From: a candidate division KSB1 bacterium
GTDB taxonomy: Bacteria; Zhuqueibacterota; Zhuqueibacteria; JANLFK01; Oleimicrobiaceae
DNA: 50,834 bases
Reading direction: 5' to 3'
NCBI GenBank assembly: GCA_034506335.1
Contig: JAPDPR010000019.1
Coordinates: 1-50,834, forward strand
In this document: positions 17,749 through 25,524 of the stretch, in pieces
Layout: each line of letters opens with the position of its first letter
Numbering within the stretch: position 1 is the stretch's first letter
Program-made: the position numbers and the translations under genes
The notes under the pieces: generated by a model
The model's input: only the letters and a program-made list of their open reading frames with translations
What the model was told of the DNA's origin: nothing
Databases searched by the model: none

Positions 17749-18129
17749 TTACTGACCACGGTTTTGCTGGGAACGGGCCGATCGGGCGAGACGGCCTAAC
17801 ATTCTCCCCACCTCCTCCGCCAAATTCCACAACGCTTCATAGTCTTTCAGAAACCCGAGGTCACGGGTCAAAATCAGGTAGTAGCGAGTACGCTCCAATG
17901 CCGCAAGGCTCTGGTTGTACAGGTGGAACTTCTCCGGTTGAACCCGGCTGCGAAACCCCGCAGCGATGTTTGCAGGTACCTCAGCAGCCGCATGCCGCAG
18001 CGTTGCGCCAAGGGCATCACGCTCCTCTTTGGGGAACTTTTTTGTGGCCCTGTACACGTCCATCGCGAGCTGATGGCTCTTTTGCCAGACAACGAGGTCC
18101 TGAAACGTGAGTCGTTTCTCTTGTTCCAT
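17749..18129 (-). CDS. Four-helix bundle protein (S23/Avd-like family)
   Basis: The product has 126 residues and is almost entirely helical. The opening FQDLVVWQKSHQLAMDVYRATKKFPKEE pattern, then LRHAAAEVPANIAAGFRSR, is the hallmark of the family first known from intervening sequences in 23S rRNA (TIGR02436), related to the accessory protein Avd of diversity-generating retroelements. No rRNA and no reverse transcriptase are visible here, so this is a free-standing copy. Members form pentamers and may bind nucleic acid, but their role outside retroelements is unknown. The start is ATG 18129, with AAGGTGG upstream; an in-frame GTG at 18138 overlaps that site. It lies between the M49 peptidase and DUF5686 genes on the same strand. 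Confidence 0.88.
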   Translation of the reverse strand: MEQEKRLTFQDLVVWQKSHQLAMDVYRATKKFPKEERDALGATLRHAAAEVPANIAAGFRSRVQPEKFHLYNQSLAALERTRYYLILTRDLGFLKDYEALWNLAEEVGRMLGRLARSARSQQNRGQ

Positions 18130-18171
18130 AGCCGCCACCTTCAGGTTAGGGTGCGCGCCGCATTGGGCCTC

Positions 18172-20184
18172 CTACCGCGTCACGTATCCGGCATAGCCCA
18201 ACATCTGGCGCTGCAGATCACAGGGATAGGTCACCAACACGTCGATGGGATTGCCTTGTGCGTCGGTGACCAGGGACAACTCAGGATTGACGTAGGCCGT
18301 GTAGGTAGGAAGGTCTAACGTGGTGCATCGCGCCACCACTTCGTCACGCAGGGTGGGGTCAAAGACGCTCCCGTAGGTCGTCACAAGCTCTTTTGCAGCT
18401 GCATAGTCCCCTTGCGCCTTGATCCGCATGATCTCCGCCAACAGACGCCCCACTCCCGCGCGCATCGCCTGGTAGTCAGCAACCCGCTGGTAGCTCCTCC
18501 CCCCCTTTCGGACCAGGAGCACTGCCCCAGTCGTTTGCCGCAGGTAGCTCACAATGAGATGCGCGGCTCGATCGTGGTCTTCCTCGATTGTGGTGGCGTA
18601 CGGGTAGAGGCGAAGCAGGATCAAGTCATCGCGCACATAGTCGTCATAGGCGGCCTTGCCCACCTCCTGACTATCGGAGACCATGCCGATTTCCACCAAC
18701 TTGGGATCGAAAATGTTCCACAGGGCCATCAAGTCAGCGCGAGCTTCCTCTAGGGTTGAGTAGTATTCGCGCAAATAATCAGAAGGGTCGCCGGCCAGTT
18801 TCGGGTCAACCTTGCCGCTCCCATGGCCGACGATTTCGTGCAGGGCCAAAACGGCATCTGCCGCTTCGTCCCCGTAACGCTTGGCCCGTACAAGCTCTGC
18901 CCGCGTGGCGCAGAACTCGCGTAGCAACGCATCCGACTGTGCCTTGCGCCGTGCCGCTATCAGGTTTTGCAGGGTGATGCTTTTGCTCCCATGCTGTTCT
19001 CGAATCCACTGCTCATTAGGCAAGTTAATCCCAGCCCACCCTATCGGCCCTTGATCCCCAGTCTGGGTCAGCACTTTGATCGCATTCGCCACAGGCGGCT
19101 GCACGCCCTGCTTCTTGTAGGCGTCCTCCCACGGGGCCCGATCCTCGAAATACTGCGCGGAGGCAGCCAGTGCATGCATTCTGGCCGTGGTCTGTTCATC
19201 GACAAAAAACACAATCCCTTCCCAAGCCCCCTTCACGGAGCGCGGGTCCAAATAGGTCTCCACAAAACCGTTGATGGTGTCCACCAAGGGGTTGTCGCGA
19301 ACCCAAATGAGGTAGAAATTGTGAAACTGGCGCAGGTCGCCGGTGCGGTAGTAAGAGATCAGGTGCCGGAGTGCCTGCTGTTGGGCGCCCTCCGCCACTG
19401 CTGCCGCCCGCTCCAAATTCTCGACTACCGCCGCCAACTGACTGGCGTAACGTCCCGGAGGAATACTGTCAGTGCCGATGCGGTAAACCTCTTCGATAAG
19501 TCTGCCGTCCCTTTTGACCAAGCGCGAGTTTAGGGGATACCGCTCTTCGAAGCTTTCCACCTCAGCCAGTGTCACTCCTTCATAAAGATTGTTCGCGCTC
19601 GCCGTTAAGATGTCTTGCCCTTGGGGAGGCGTCTTGTTGGTCTTGTAAGGCTCGTACTGAGGGTCAAACATGGAGGCGCGAAGACGGGCAAGGAGACTGT
19701 CCACTGACTCGCCCTCCCTGCATGGAAGCGAGCCGCCGTTGCGCACCGCGATCTCCGCCGCGTGCCGAAGTTGCTCAGGCGTAAAGTCAGGCACAAACTT
19801 GACAAAAGACCTGGAGTAGTAGTGACCGTTGTTGATCCAAACCAGCTTGGCATAATGCACAATCTTTGCCAGCAGGTCTCGGTCGATCCCCTCGGCGTGG
19901 GTGATGATCTCCTCCATCAGGCGGCGAATTGCCAGGGCGTGGCGGTGATTCTGGTCATACATGATGTCCCTGCCGGCAATGGCGGCTTGACAAAGATAAT
20001 AGGCAAGTAGCTTTTGCCGCAAGGGGAGACGCTCAAAGCCATCCGCGTACATTTGCACAACCTGCGTGTTGCCCACCCGTTCGAGAAAGTAGCGACGCTC
20101 CTGGCTTCCGCACGCCAAGAGACACGCAGCGAGCGACACAAACCCAAGCCAACCTATCCGCGCGGTAGCCATTCTCCTTCCCAT
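18172..20184 (-). CDS. Lipoprotein metallopeptidase of family M49 (dipeptidyl peptidase III-like)
   Basis: The 670-residue product begins with a lipoprotein signal (about 5-26) ending in a lipobox, ACLLAC, so it should be lipid-anchored in the periplasm or outer membrane. The zinc motif HEIVGH (449-454) is the HExxxH form specific to M49, and EEARAD (479-484) supplies the third ligand, as EECRAE does in DPP III. Family enzymes release dipeptides from the N-termini of oligopeptides. The length fits the family. The start is ATG 20184, with GGAAGG seven bases upstream; longer in-frame starts would bury the signal peptide. It may serve extracellular peptide use together with the transporters nearby. 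The gene at 18129 follows after 42 bases. Confidence 0.9.
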   Translation of the reverse strand: MGRRMATARIGWLGFVSLAACLLACGSQERRYFLERVGNTQVVQMYADGFERLPLRQKLLAYYLCQAAIAGRDIMYDQNHRHALAIRRLMEEIITHAEGIDRDLLAKIVHYAKLVWINNGHYYSRSFVKFVPDFTPEQLRHAAEIAVRNGGSLPCREGESVDSLLARLRASMFDPQYEPYKTNKTPPQGQDILTASANNLYEGVTLAEVESFEERYPLNSRLVKRDGRLIEEVYRIGTDSIPPGRYASQLAAVVENLERAAAVAEGAQQQALRHLISYYRTGDLRQFHNFYLIWVRDNPLVDTINGFVETYLDPRSVKGAWEGIVFFVDEQTTARMHALAASAQYFEDRAPWEDAYKKQGVQPPVANAIKVLTQTGDQGPIGWAGINLPNEQWIREQHGSKSITLQNLIAARRKAQSDALLREFCATRAELVRAKRYGDEAADAVLALHEIVGHGSGKVDPKLAGDPSDYLREYYSTLEEARADLMALWNIFDPKLVEIGMVSDSQEVGKAAYDDYVRDDLILLRLYPYATTIEEDHDRAAHLIVSYLRQTTGAVLLVRKGGRSYQRVADYQAMRAGVGRLLAEIMRIKAQGDYAAAKELVTTYGSVFDPTLRDEVVARCTTLDLPTYTAYVNPELSLVTDAQGNPIDVLVTYPCDLQRQMLGYAGYVTR

Positions 20185-20561
20185 GTGCATCCCTTCCACG
20201 TCTTGCCGACTAAGTGGAACGATGCCGCAAAGCTCGCCTCTCATGAGTCGCACGCCACAGAGAGGAGCTCATCGGCCCCCCAGCCCGAATGAGACGAATG
20301 GACGTTTTCGCATTCACGTCACAGTGACCTGCAGAGTTGCTGTGCCATGAGATAGCCTATGCCGACGATGGCAACTTTGCGCTGCGTAAGATACGCAATC
20401 CTGCCTGCAAATGCAACTGGTTTTTGTTTCCCCATTCCTTGTGATCTTTCCCGAAAGGTTAGACAGAGGTGGCCTTGAACCCAGCCCCGTGGGTCGTCCC
20501 TCCCGCGGGCCGCTGAACGAGGGCCTCGCAACCCGGTCTGACCAATTGGCGGGGGCGACAC
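20185..20561 (-). other. Intergenic region upstream of the M49 gene, with a possible 38-codon frame
   Basis: This stretch lies between the ABC-operon terminator and the M49 gene. On the minus strand a weak TTGCAT-17-TATCTT pair sits around 20380-20410. A 38-codon minus frame (20435 to 20319) starts with ATG directly after AAGGA and encodes a basic start and a hydrophobic VAIVGIGYLMA segment. The Shine-Dalgarno spacing is too short, so I do not call it a gene. Nothing else is evident. Confidence 0.4.
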
Positions 20562-20562
20562 C

Positions 20563-20599
20563 AAAAAAAACGCCCTCCCATGCTATGTGCTGGGAGGGC
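20563..20599 (-). terminator. Rho-independent terminator of the Gld-like ABC operon
   Basis: On the minus strand a perfect nine-base stem (GCCCTCCCA, 20599-20591, with TGGGAGGGC, 20580-20572) around a ten-base loop is followed by G and eight T. It lies 17 bases past the DUF4340 stop, so the operon ends here. Confidence 0.92.
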
Positions 20600-20616
20600 T
20601 TTGGCAACCGAATCTG

Positions 20617-21681
20617 TCAAGCCTTAGCGACTTTCTTTGGCAACTCGTCGATCCACTTCAGCAAAGCGTCGTACTTGGTCTTGGCCACCTTGTACACCAG
20701 GTGATCATACTGAACGTACATGAAATACCCTTTGTCCTTCTCGAACTCGCGTCCGAACAACACGTTGTACCGCGAGGGATCGTTCTGTTTCATGAACACC
20801 ATGAACATGCGCGGGCGGTCCACCTGGTAGCGACTCTGCTTGCCCAAGTCGGCAAGGGTGTTGCCAATGTTGTCGACCACCTCCTGAGCGTAGATGTAAG
20901 TCACATCCCCTAAGAAGCGGTCTACCTCTTTTTGATCCAGCTTCACCCGCCGACCTACACGCTCGAGCACCCACTCGTACTCTTTCTTGGCCGCTGCCGA
21001 GTCGGAACTCGTCGTTGCGGATGCCTTTTCCACGCGGCGGATGACCAGCTCCTTGCCGCTGCTCACCAATGCCACCAGCTCGAGTTCCTTCTTGTCCAGC
21101 TTCACCGCAGTCAGGTCAACAAACGAGTTGTCGTTGAACCGAGACAGAGTGTCGAGCTCCCCATACACGGCCAGGGAAGACAGCAGGTTCTTGTCCACCG
21201 CATAGACCTTTTCTCGGTCGGCAAAACGCACGAAACCGCTGTTGTAGTCTTCCCCCCTCTTGCCGACGATCAAATTGGCTAGAGGCTTCTGTGCCGCGTC
21301 CTTGAGGATGACGTGGACGCCCTGGTCATCGCCAACCTGGAATGTGGCAAAGTGCTTGGGGTCAGAGGTACGCACCCTCCCCGTCATCTCTATCATGTCG
21401 TCGATAATGCGGTGGACGCTGTATTCCCGCGCCTTGGCATTGAAGCGAGTAGGAATGTACCATTGCTTGTCCTTCTTGACGAACTCCATGCGGATCTCGC
21501 CCCCCTGGGTCTGCTTGTAGACCTCAATGGCGGCCACGTCGTCCCGGCTGACGCCGATGACCACGTTTTGTTGGAGCTCGTCCACATTGACTGTCTTCAT
21601 GCGCGGCTTGGTCACGAAGAAGAGGAGCAGGAGCGCGCAGAAGACCCCGCCAAGCACGTACAATTGCTTCTCTTTCATCAT
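20617..21681 (-). CDS. DUF4340 domain protein, partner of the Gld-like ABC module
   Basis: The 354-residue protein has one N-terminal membrane helix (about 6-23, QLYVLGGVFCALLLLFFV) and a large periplasmic part. The DUF4340 pattern is visible: IEVYKQTQGGEIRMEFVKKDKQWYI, the IGKRG-like VGKRGEDYNSGFVRFADREKVYAV, then LDTLSRFNDNSFVD. It is the last gene of a four-gene operon with an ABC ATPase, a permease and a GldG-like protein, a known arrangement in FCB bacteria and others. The role of DUF4340 is undetermined; by context it is an extracytoplasmic accessory to the transporter. ATG 21681 is preferred, with GAGGG seven bases upstream; ATG 21687 is too close to it. Confidence 0.88.
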   Translation of the reverse strand: MMKEKQLYVLGGVFCALLLLFFVTKPRMKTVNVDELQQNVVIGVSRDDVAAIEVYKQTQGGEIRMEFVKKDKQWYIPTRFNAKAREYSVHRIIDDMIEMTGRVRTSDPKHFATFQVGDDQGVHVILKDAAQKPLANLIVGKRGEDYNSGFVRFADREKVYAVDKNLLSSLAVYGELDTLSRFNDNSFVDLTAVKLDKKELELVALVSSGKELVIRRVEKASATTSSDSAAAKKEYEWVLERVGRRVKLDQKEVDRFLGDVTYIYAQEVVDNIGNTLADLGKQSRYQVDRPRMFMVFMKQNDPSRYNVLFGREFEKDKGYFMYVQYDHLVYKVAKTKYDALLKWIDELPKKVAKA

Positions 21682-21706
21682 ATCCATTCCCTCGTTGCTT
21701 TCCCGC

Positions 21707-23482
21707 TCACTTCATCTTACGTCTCATGGTCAGGAACACCCCAAGGGCCACAAACCCCAGTGCAGGGAACCAGACGACAAAGAACTTGGCCAGTGACTTG
21801 CCAAAGGCACTGGTCTCTTTAATGCGGCGCGCCTCGATGTTCTTTGCCCTGATGTGAATGAGCTCGTCACCCAGGGTGAGCGCGTCCACGCTGTTGAGGA
21901 GCAACGCCTTGTGACTGTCCACAGCCCTGAGCACGTCGTCTTTGAACATATTGCTGCACCCGTAGGCGATGATCTTGTTCGGGGTTCCGGGCCCGGTGAT
22001 GAGCGGCGCCGCGCTGCTATCCACGCCAGAGCCTTCGCTGGGCCACTTGGGCGGCGGCTGCTCCGCATAGCGCGAAGAGAATGTCCCTTCGATGAGTACT
22101 CCCAACGGTTGCCGCCGCAGGAAGTCACCAGAGGCAGGCTCTGAGGTGTCCACAGGCCGGTAACCGAGGCTCTCGGTGGTCCAGCTATGGTTACTGGAGG
22201 TGAAGAGCACCGTTGCCTTGAGATTGTCTTTCTTCAGAATCTCGTCGAACAGATTGAGCTTAGTTCCGTACATGTAGAATAGCTCGGTGATCTTGTTTGC
22301 CACGGAAACGCGGTCGTTGATGTTCTCCTGGTTCACCTTGATGATCACCGGTTTGCTCACCGGCTCGTACCGCTGCTCTTGGATCTGGAAAATGCCCATG
22401 CGTCGGGTGCGATAGGTGGGCACTTGGACGAACGCGGCACTCCGGTCCATGAAAATCTTGCTGTCAATCTCAAAACCGTAGTTCTTCACTAACCCATTGA
22501 TGTTGATGCGCGTAGGCATGGCCTGGACGTCGAACGAGCCTGGCGCCCCGCCACGCGAGGGGTAGATCTGGTAGTTGTACATTTGTCCTGCCAACACCAG
22601 CCGCACCCCTTTGTGCACAAGGCGGTCGATCTCGTAGAGCTGACGCTCGGTGAGCGGCTCGTCCACCATCAGCACCATCGTCTGGATCCCGCCCGGGATG
22701 GTGTCGTCCTTGGTAATGTTGGTGCGCACCACGTCGTAGCCTGCATTCCTCAGGAGTTCCACCGCCATGTTGTAGGGGTCAGGAGGAGCCTGCTGGAATT
22801 GGCGATACTGCTCCGGGTACTCAGGCTGGCTGGGGAAGAATCCCACCTTTGGGCGCTTGGTGGCGATGAGCTTGAAAATTCGCGACACGATCTCATACTC
22901 TAGGCTGCCGAACATTTCGGGCCGTACCTCCTCGATCACGTCTTCCTTGCGGTCGAGGTAGGAGAGCACGAGTGAGGAGTAGATGCGTTTCACGGCAAAT
23001 TCGTCGCGCTCCGCGCTCTGCACACCGAACGGGACTACCCCTTTTTCCGCGAGGCGCTCCGCGATACGCTTTCGCTGCACTGGCTTGGCTGCCTCACCCT
23101 TTTCCTCCTTCTCCTTGGCGCGACGCTCCTCGAAGGCCTCCCGTTCTTCTTCTGCCGAGGGGTCAAATACCTTGTAGGTCACTCGTCCCTTGGAGGCAAG
23201 CTTCAGCTCCTCGAGCTTGTCGATCACGTCGCGCTCCAAGTTTTTCCACTTGGTCGGCATCTTCTCGGAGGAGGAGACGTAATAGGTAATCTCGATAGGC
23301 GCCTCCAGGCGCGAGAGTATCTTCTCCACTGACGGAGAGAGCTTGTACACCTGCTCCGCAGTCAAATCGAATCGACCCAAGTTGAGGTTGTCAAAGACCA
23401 TAATGACCAGGAGGGCGATACCCACCAGCAGTGCCGACCCGATGAGAAAGGTCCTGATGAACAGTTTGCGTAGGTTCTTCAT
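21707..23482 (-). CDS. GldG-like auxiliary protein of an ABC-2 transporter
   Basis: The 591-residue protein has a membrane helix at each end (about 11-30 and 565-584, LAKFFVVWFPALGFVALGVF) and a large extracytoplasmic region between. The N-terminal segment FDLTAEQVYKLSPSVEKIL followed by ITYYVSSSEKMP is typical of the GldG/ABC-type auxiliary family (DUF4350/IFT52-like domain). In Flavobacterium GldA, GldF and GldG form a complex needed for gliding; in non-gliding bacteria the same proteins form an ABC module of unknown substrate. A charged, coiled-coil-like insert (EERREAFEERRAKEKEEKGE type) near 110-135 is notable. It starts two bases after the permease stop, indicating tight coupling. Confidence 0.88.
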   Translation of the reverse strand: MKNLRKLFIRTFLIGSALLVGIALLVIMVFDNLNLGRFDLTAEQVYKLSPSVEKILSRLEAPIEITYYVSSSEKMPTKWKNLERDVIDKLEELKLASKGRVTYKVFDPSAEEEREAFEERRAKEKEEKGEAAKPVQRKRIAERLAEKGVVPFGVQSAERDEFAVKRIYSSLVLSYLDRKEDVIEEVRPEMFGSLEYEIVSRIFKLIATKRPKVGFFPSQPEYPEQYRQFQQAPPDPYNMAVELLRNAGYDVVRTNITKDDTIPGGIQTMVLMVDEPLTERQLYEIDRLVHKGVRLVLAGQMYNYQIYPSRGGAPGSFDVQAMPTRININGLVKNYGFEIDSKIFMDRSAAFVQVPTYRTRRMGIFQIQEQRYEPVSKPVIIKVNQENINDRVSVANKITELFYMYGTKLNLFDEILKKDNLKATVLFTSSNHSWTTESLGYRPVDTSEPASGDFLRRQPLGVLIEGTFSSRYAEQPPPKWPSEGSGVDSSAAPLITGPGTPNKIIAYGCSNMFKDDVLRAVDSHKALLLNSVDALTLGDELIHIRAKNIEARRIKETSAFGKSLAKFFVVWFPALGFVALGVFLTMRRKMK

Positions 23483-23484
23483 GG

Positions 23485-24213
23485 CTAGTACTTTCTCCCA
23501 TCAAGGTACTTAATGTTCAGAACGATGAACAGGGCACTCAAGGAGAGGAAGTAGACAATGCTCCTAATGTCGATAACCCCACGCGCGATGTCATTGAAGT
23601 GGCGTGTCACACCCACGTAGCTATACAGGAAGTCGCCAAGACCTGGGAGCCACCCGTCAATGACCATCGGCACGTACTGCCAGCCTATGAGGGCGAAGAA
23701 GCCACACACCAAGCTGGTGATGATCAGAGAAACGATCTGGTCGGCAAAGAAGCCGGAAATGAAGATGCCAATCGCAAGGTAAAAAGCGCCGAGCAGCACC
23801 GAGCCAAAATAGCCGCCAATGATGGGTCCAAAGTCTGGTTTGCCCAAGAACAGGAGCATGATGGGGATGGCCAGAGTGCCAGCCAGTGCCACCAGGTAGA
23901 AGGCCAGCCCGGCCAAGTACTTGCCCAGCACCACATGCTCGGCCTTCATGGGCAAGGTGAGCAACAGCTCGATGGTGCCCAGCTTCTTCTCCTCTGACCA
24001 CAGGCGCATGGAAATGGCAGGGATAAAGATCAGCGCCAGGGTGACCGGCAAAGCGGAAAAGAAAGCCCGCATGTCCGCATTGCCGAAAAAGAAGAAATGA
24101 AACATGTACAGTCCGCAATTGAGGATGATGAAGATGATGCTAAAGACATAGGCGATGGGTGAGTAGAAGTAGGCGGCGAATTCGCGCTTGAAGATAATCC
24201 AGACGTCTCTCAT
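23485..24213 (-). CDS. ABC-2 type transporter permease (GldF-like)
   Basis: The 242-residue protein has six predicted membrane helices, as in ABC-2 permeases. The N-terminal IFKREFAAYFYSPIAYVFSIIF and the segment IPAISMRLWSEEKKLGTIELLLTLPM near 70-95 are family hallmarks; the second forms the amphipathic coupling region facing the ATPase. The start ATG 24213 has GGGAGG six bases upstream. It lies 15 bases after the ATPase stop and two bases before the GldG-like gene. No other gliding genes (gldB, gldJ to gldN) are in the window, so a motility role should not be assumed. ABC-2 permeases usually export lipids, polysaccharides or drugs; this substrate is unknown. Confidence 0.9.
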   Translation of the reverse strand: MRDVWIIFKREFAAYFYSPIAYVFSIIFIILNCGLYMFHFFFFGNADMRAFFSALPVTLALIFIPAISMRLWSEEKKLGTIELLLTLPMKAEHVVLGKYLAGLAFYLVALAGTLAIPIMLLFLGKPDFGPIIGGYFGSVLLGAFYLAIGIFISGFFADQIVSLIITSLVCGFFALIGWQYVPMVIDGWLPGLGDFLYSYVGVTRHFNDIARGVIDIRSIVYFLSLSALFIVLNIKYLDGRKY

Positions 24214-24228
24214 GCTTCGCCTCCCTTG

Positions 24229-25203
24229 TTATGCCTGGGCCTGGGAGGGGCGCTGCTCGGCCCAATCTTCAGCAGAGCCCTGCGTCAGGCGGATGAATGA
24301 ATCCTCCAACGACAGCTTTTCTGGATGGAACTCCACGATGTCCCATTTCGCCTCGCGGAGGATGCGATTGAGATCTGCCACCAAGTCGCGACCCGGATCG
24401 TGGTACAGGGTGCAACTGGTCACGCCGCGATCTTTGCTGTCCGAAAACTTCACCTCCAAAAGGCCATCCACGTGCTTCAGTTGTTGCTCCACTTCCTTGC
24501 GCGGCGCTTTCACCGACAGAACAAAGGCAGCACGCGTGGTCACCTGCTTGCGCAGGTCCTCGAAGCTGCCATCGGCCACCAGCTTGCCCTGGTTGATGAC
24601 TAAGACGCGATCGGCAACCGTGGCCACTTCAGGCAAAATGTGCGTGCTGAGGATAATGGTCTTCTCGTGCGCCAGCTGCTTGATCAGGTTGCGGATACCG
24701 ATGATCTGGAGCGGGTCCAGGCCGGAAGTGGGCTCATCCAGAATGAGCACGTCCGGGTCGTGGATTAAGGCTTGCGCCAGACAGGTGCGCTGCCGGAAGC
24801 CTTTGGACAAGACGCCGATTTTGCGCTTGAGCACCGGCTGCAGCCCACAAGCCTCAATGACCCACGCCATGCGCTCATGCAGTTTGCCGTTCAGATGGCG
24901 CGCCTCGCCGATGAAGCGAAGGTACTCCGCGACCAGCATGTCCGCGTACAGCGGCACCGTCTCCGGTAGGTAGCCGATGATGCGTCGCACGTCGTAGGGG
25001 CTCTCTAGAACGTCGTAGCCGCCAACCCGTGCCGTCCCCGAGGTGGGGGCCGTGTAGGTGGTGATGATCTTCATCGCCGTGGTCTTACCGGCGCCGTTCG
25101 GCCCCACAAAGCCGACGATCTCCCCCTTGTTGATCGTACAGGTCACATCCTCGAGGGCAGTGGTCATGCCGTACCGCTTGGTCAAATGTTGTAGTTCGAT
25201 CAT
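24229..25203 (-). CDS. ABC transporter ATP-binding protein (GldA-like)
   Basis: This 324-residue ATPase drives the module. Walker A is GPNGAGKTT (34-42), the signature is LSKGFRQR (132-139, replacing LSGGQ as in GldA/NatA-type ATPases), and Walker B is VLILDEPTSGLD (152-163). The C-terminal 90 residues form the regulatory extension common in ABC-2 ATPases. I set the start at ATG 25203, with GAGGG seven bases upstream, because the family begins MIELQHLTKRYG; the open frame upstream runs into the promoter region. It is the first gene of the operon, with a promoter at 25317-25345. Function follows the permease; ATP hydrolysis is well supported by the motifs. Confidence 0.92.
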   Translation of the reverse strand: MIELQHLTKRYGMTTALEDVTCTINKGEIVGFVGPNGAGKTTAMKIITTYTAPTSGTARVGGYDVLESPYDVRRIIGYLPETVPLYADMLVAEYLRFIGEARHLNGKLHERMAWVIEACGLQPVLKRKIGVLSKGFRQRTCLAQALIHDPDVLILDEPTSGLDPLQIIGIRNLIKQLAHEKTIILSTHILPEVATVADRVLVINQGKLVADGSFEDLRKQVTTRAAFVLSVKAPRKEVEQQLKHVDGLLEVKFSDSKDRGVTSCTLYHDPGRDLVADLNRILREAKWDIVEFHPEKLSLEDSFIRLTQGSAEDWAEQRPSQAQA

Positions 25204-25524
25204 AGCGATCCCTCTGTTTTGACCTCCATTCTGCCCACGTCGACACAATTCGCGATTTTGAACGTCAACAAATTGCTTGGAGTTCCACCCAATTTTGCGT
25301 ATTTTCACGAGAGAGTTATATACAAAATTCAGGCCTTTCCGTCAATAGGAAATTTAGCCGCACGGGGAGAAGAGAGAGTGGTCGCATGCAGGAGCGCAGC
25401 CCAGCGGCAGTATGGGGTCTGCCGCTTCGGCAGCACACCCGGACCATTCACCCTTGTTCCTCGGCTCCTTGAGAAAACAGTGGGTAATGACGGTCCAGCA
25501 CACCCTTGTCAATGGAGAAGGCAG
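25204..25524. other. Divergent intergenic region between the ABC operon and the secreted-protein gene
   Basis: This 321-base region holds the ABC operon promoter (25317-25345, minus) in an AT-rich patch. For the plus-strand gene starting at 25525 I see a good ribosome site, but no convincing -35/-10 pair. The plus frame open back to 25219 lacks family resemblance upstream of the signal peptide, so I treat that part as non-coding. Confidence 0.5.
25317..25345 (-). promoter_or_regulatory. Sigma-70 promoter of the Gld-like ABC operon
   Basis: On the minus strand TTGACG (25345-25340) and TATATA (25322-25317) are 17 bases apart, giving a leader of about 105 bases. The last part of the spacer, CCTGAATTTTG, nearly repeats in the glnA promoter. 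Confidence 0.65.

Noticed and set aside
25219-25524. N-terminal extension of the secreted-protein gene
   Set aside because: The extension precedes a clear signal peptide and ribosome site at 25525 and overlaps the divergent promoter, so it is unlikely to be translated.
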